From contig CAAEBW010000176.1 of NCBI GenBank assembly GCA_900754145.1, forward strand, positions 1-13,025: a stretch of DNA of 13,025 nt. Reading direction: 5' to 3'. Below the pieces are notes generated by a model, which ran no database searches, was not told where the DNA came from, and saw only the letters and a list, made by a program, of their open reading frames with translations. The DNA comes from Clostridia bacterium (GTDB taxonomy: Bacteria; Bacillota; Clostridia; Oscillospirales; Acutalibacteraceae). Below are positions 12,636 to 13,025 of the stretch, piece by piece. A program made the position numbers and the translations under genes. Every line of letters begins with the position of its first letter. Within the stretch, counting starts at the first letter, position 1.

Positions 12636-13025
12636 TGATTTTCTCCTTTGTAAAGCAGTTCTCCCGCCGTTTTTGCGGGTTGCCGTCAATATATTCCCAA
12701 ATTTCCCTAAAATCCTCTTCCCCGCGAATTATGTGGTCGTAGAAGGAAGTTTGAAAAATTTTCTTTTCCTTATGCACCTTGTTGCATAATCGAGTTGTTA
12801 TAGATTTGAATGTGCAAATCATATCGGACAGCGTAGGGCGGGGGCTTGCTCCCGCCGTTATATCATTATTTATAGAAATGATTGCGTGTATATGATCAGG
12901 CATTATAACATATTTGTCAATTTTAACACCTGCATATCTCTTTTCTAAATTTAATAATTCCTGTTCCGCAATTTTACCGTATTCGGACAATTTGCATTCG
13001 GCGGGAGCAAGCCCCCGCCCTACGC
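12619..13025 (-). CDS. REP-associated tyrosine transposase (RAYT, Y1/HUH family), 5' end outside window
   Basis: The frame is open to the window edge, so the N-terminus is missing. Visible features: CKLSEYGKIAEQELLNL, KIDKYVIMPDHIHAI with the HIH (HUH) metal-binding pair, FKSITTRLCNKVH, IFQTSFYDHIIRGEEDF, and IWEYIDGNP carrying the likely catalytic Tyr. This is the C-terminal two-thirds of a single-domain RAYT, which nicks and joins single-stranded DNA at REP hairpins. Two identical inverted REP palindromes lie in frame: one encodes VGRGLAPA, the other TAGASPRPT, on either side of the HIH segment. A TTG at 12990 could serve as an internal start but has no reason to be preferred. The 3' end overlaps the response regulator start by 17 bp. 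Confidence 0.88.
   Translation of the reverse strand, partial: VGRGLAPAECKLSEYGKIAEQELLNLEKRYAGVKIDKYVIMPDHIHAIISINNDITAGASPRPTLSDMICTFKSITTRLCNKVHKEKKIFQTSFYDHIIRGEEDFREIWEYIDGNPQKRRENCFTKEKINDISS
12831..12857 (+). repeat. REP-like palindrome F inside the RAYT gene
   Basis: GTAG at 12833-12836 abuts a 9-bp stem (GGCGGGGGC / GCTCCCGCC, one G-T pair) with a TT loop. Identical over 27 bp to the reverse complement of 12999-13025. It is in frame in the RAYT gene (codons for TAGASPRPT). Confidence 0.85.
12999..13025 (-). repeat. REP-like palindrome G inside the RAYT gene
   Basis: Stem GGCGGGAGC / GCCCCCGCC with an AA loop (13000-13019), then CTAC (13020-13023). Exact inverted copy of 12831-12857, separated from it by 141 bp. 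In frame, encoding VGRGLAPA. The window ends at the edge of this copy, so it may extend further. Confidence 0.85.

Noticed and set aside
12636..12689. N-terminal extension of the response regulator
   Set aside because: The additional residues are the antisense-frame shadow of the RAYT 3' end; the receiver domain starts at MIYLLEDDE with its own AAAGGAG.
12831..13025. CRISPR-type direct repeats
   Set aside because: The two 27-bp copies are inverted, palindromic and coding; no regular array or cas gene exists in the window.

Overview
The window looks like a chromosomal segment of a spore-forming, low-to-moderate-GC Clostridia-type Firmicute (Eubacteriales, perhaps Oscillospiraceae-like). The evidence is the ylxM-ffh-rpsP-khpA-rimM-trmD operon, an HPr with both His15 and Ser46, strong AGGAGG-type ribosome binding sites, consensus sigma-A promoters, a SpoIID-like protein with peptidoglycan-binding repeats, and a RAYT-type transposase with REP-like palindromes. 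Genus-level placement is not possible from the sequence alone.

Layout. Bases 1-1050 are an accessory, decayed stretch: a small hydrophobic peptide gene with its own promoter, three REP-like hairpins, a remnant of a sortase-type cell-wall anchor, and the C-terminal end of a large serine recombinase bracketed by inverted repeats. Next on the minus strand come tRNA-Pro(GGG) with its terminator, a monocistronic HPr gene with promoter and terminator, and (5302 down to 1736) the SRP/ribosome-maturation operon ylxM-ffh-rpsP-khpA-rimM-trmD, driven by a consensus TTGACA-17-TATAAT promoter. Divergent from it on the plus strand is a two-gene unit (5446-7415): a carboxypeptidase-regulatory-like protein and a SpoIID-like protein with three peptidoglycan-binding repeats, probably sporulation or spore-wall related. 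Back on the minus strand are an AI-2E family permease, and an OadB-type sodium carrier with a 43-residue OadG-like partner. The OadB unit is preceded by its own promoter, a yybP-ykoY-type (manganese) riboswitch with an intrinsic terminator, and an inverted pair of REP-like hairpins. Upstream of that lies a PhoB/PhoR-type two-component system, whose response regulator start overlaps the end of a REP-associated tyrosine transposase (RAYT) that runs off the window edge.

Most interesting points. (1) A manganese-riboswitch-like leader stands in front of an orphan sodium-pump beta subunit and a mini gamma subunit, with no decarboxylase alpha subunit or biotin carrier in view. (2) Two identical, inverted 27-bp copies of the REP palindrome lie in frame inside the RAYT coding sequence, on either side of the segment that encodes its catalytic HIH motif. 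All seven REP-like sites found share a CTAC/GTAG foot next to a stem-loop, the architecture known for RAYT substrates. (3) TrmD has Glu at the position of its catalytic Asp169.
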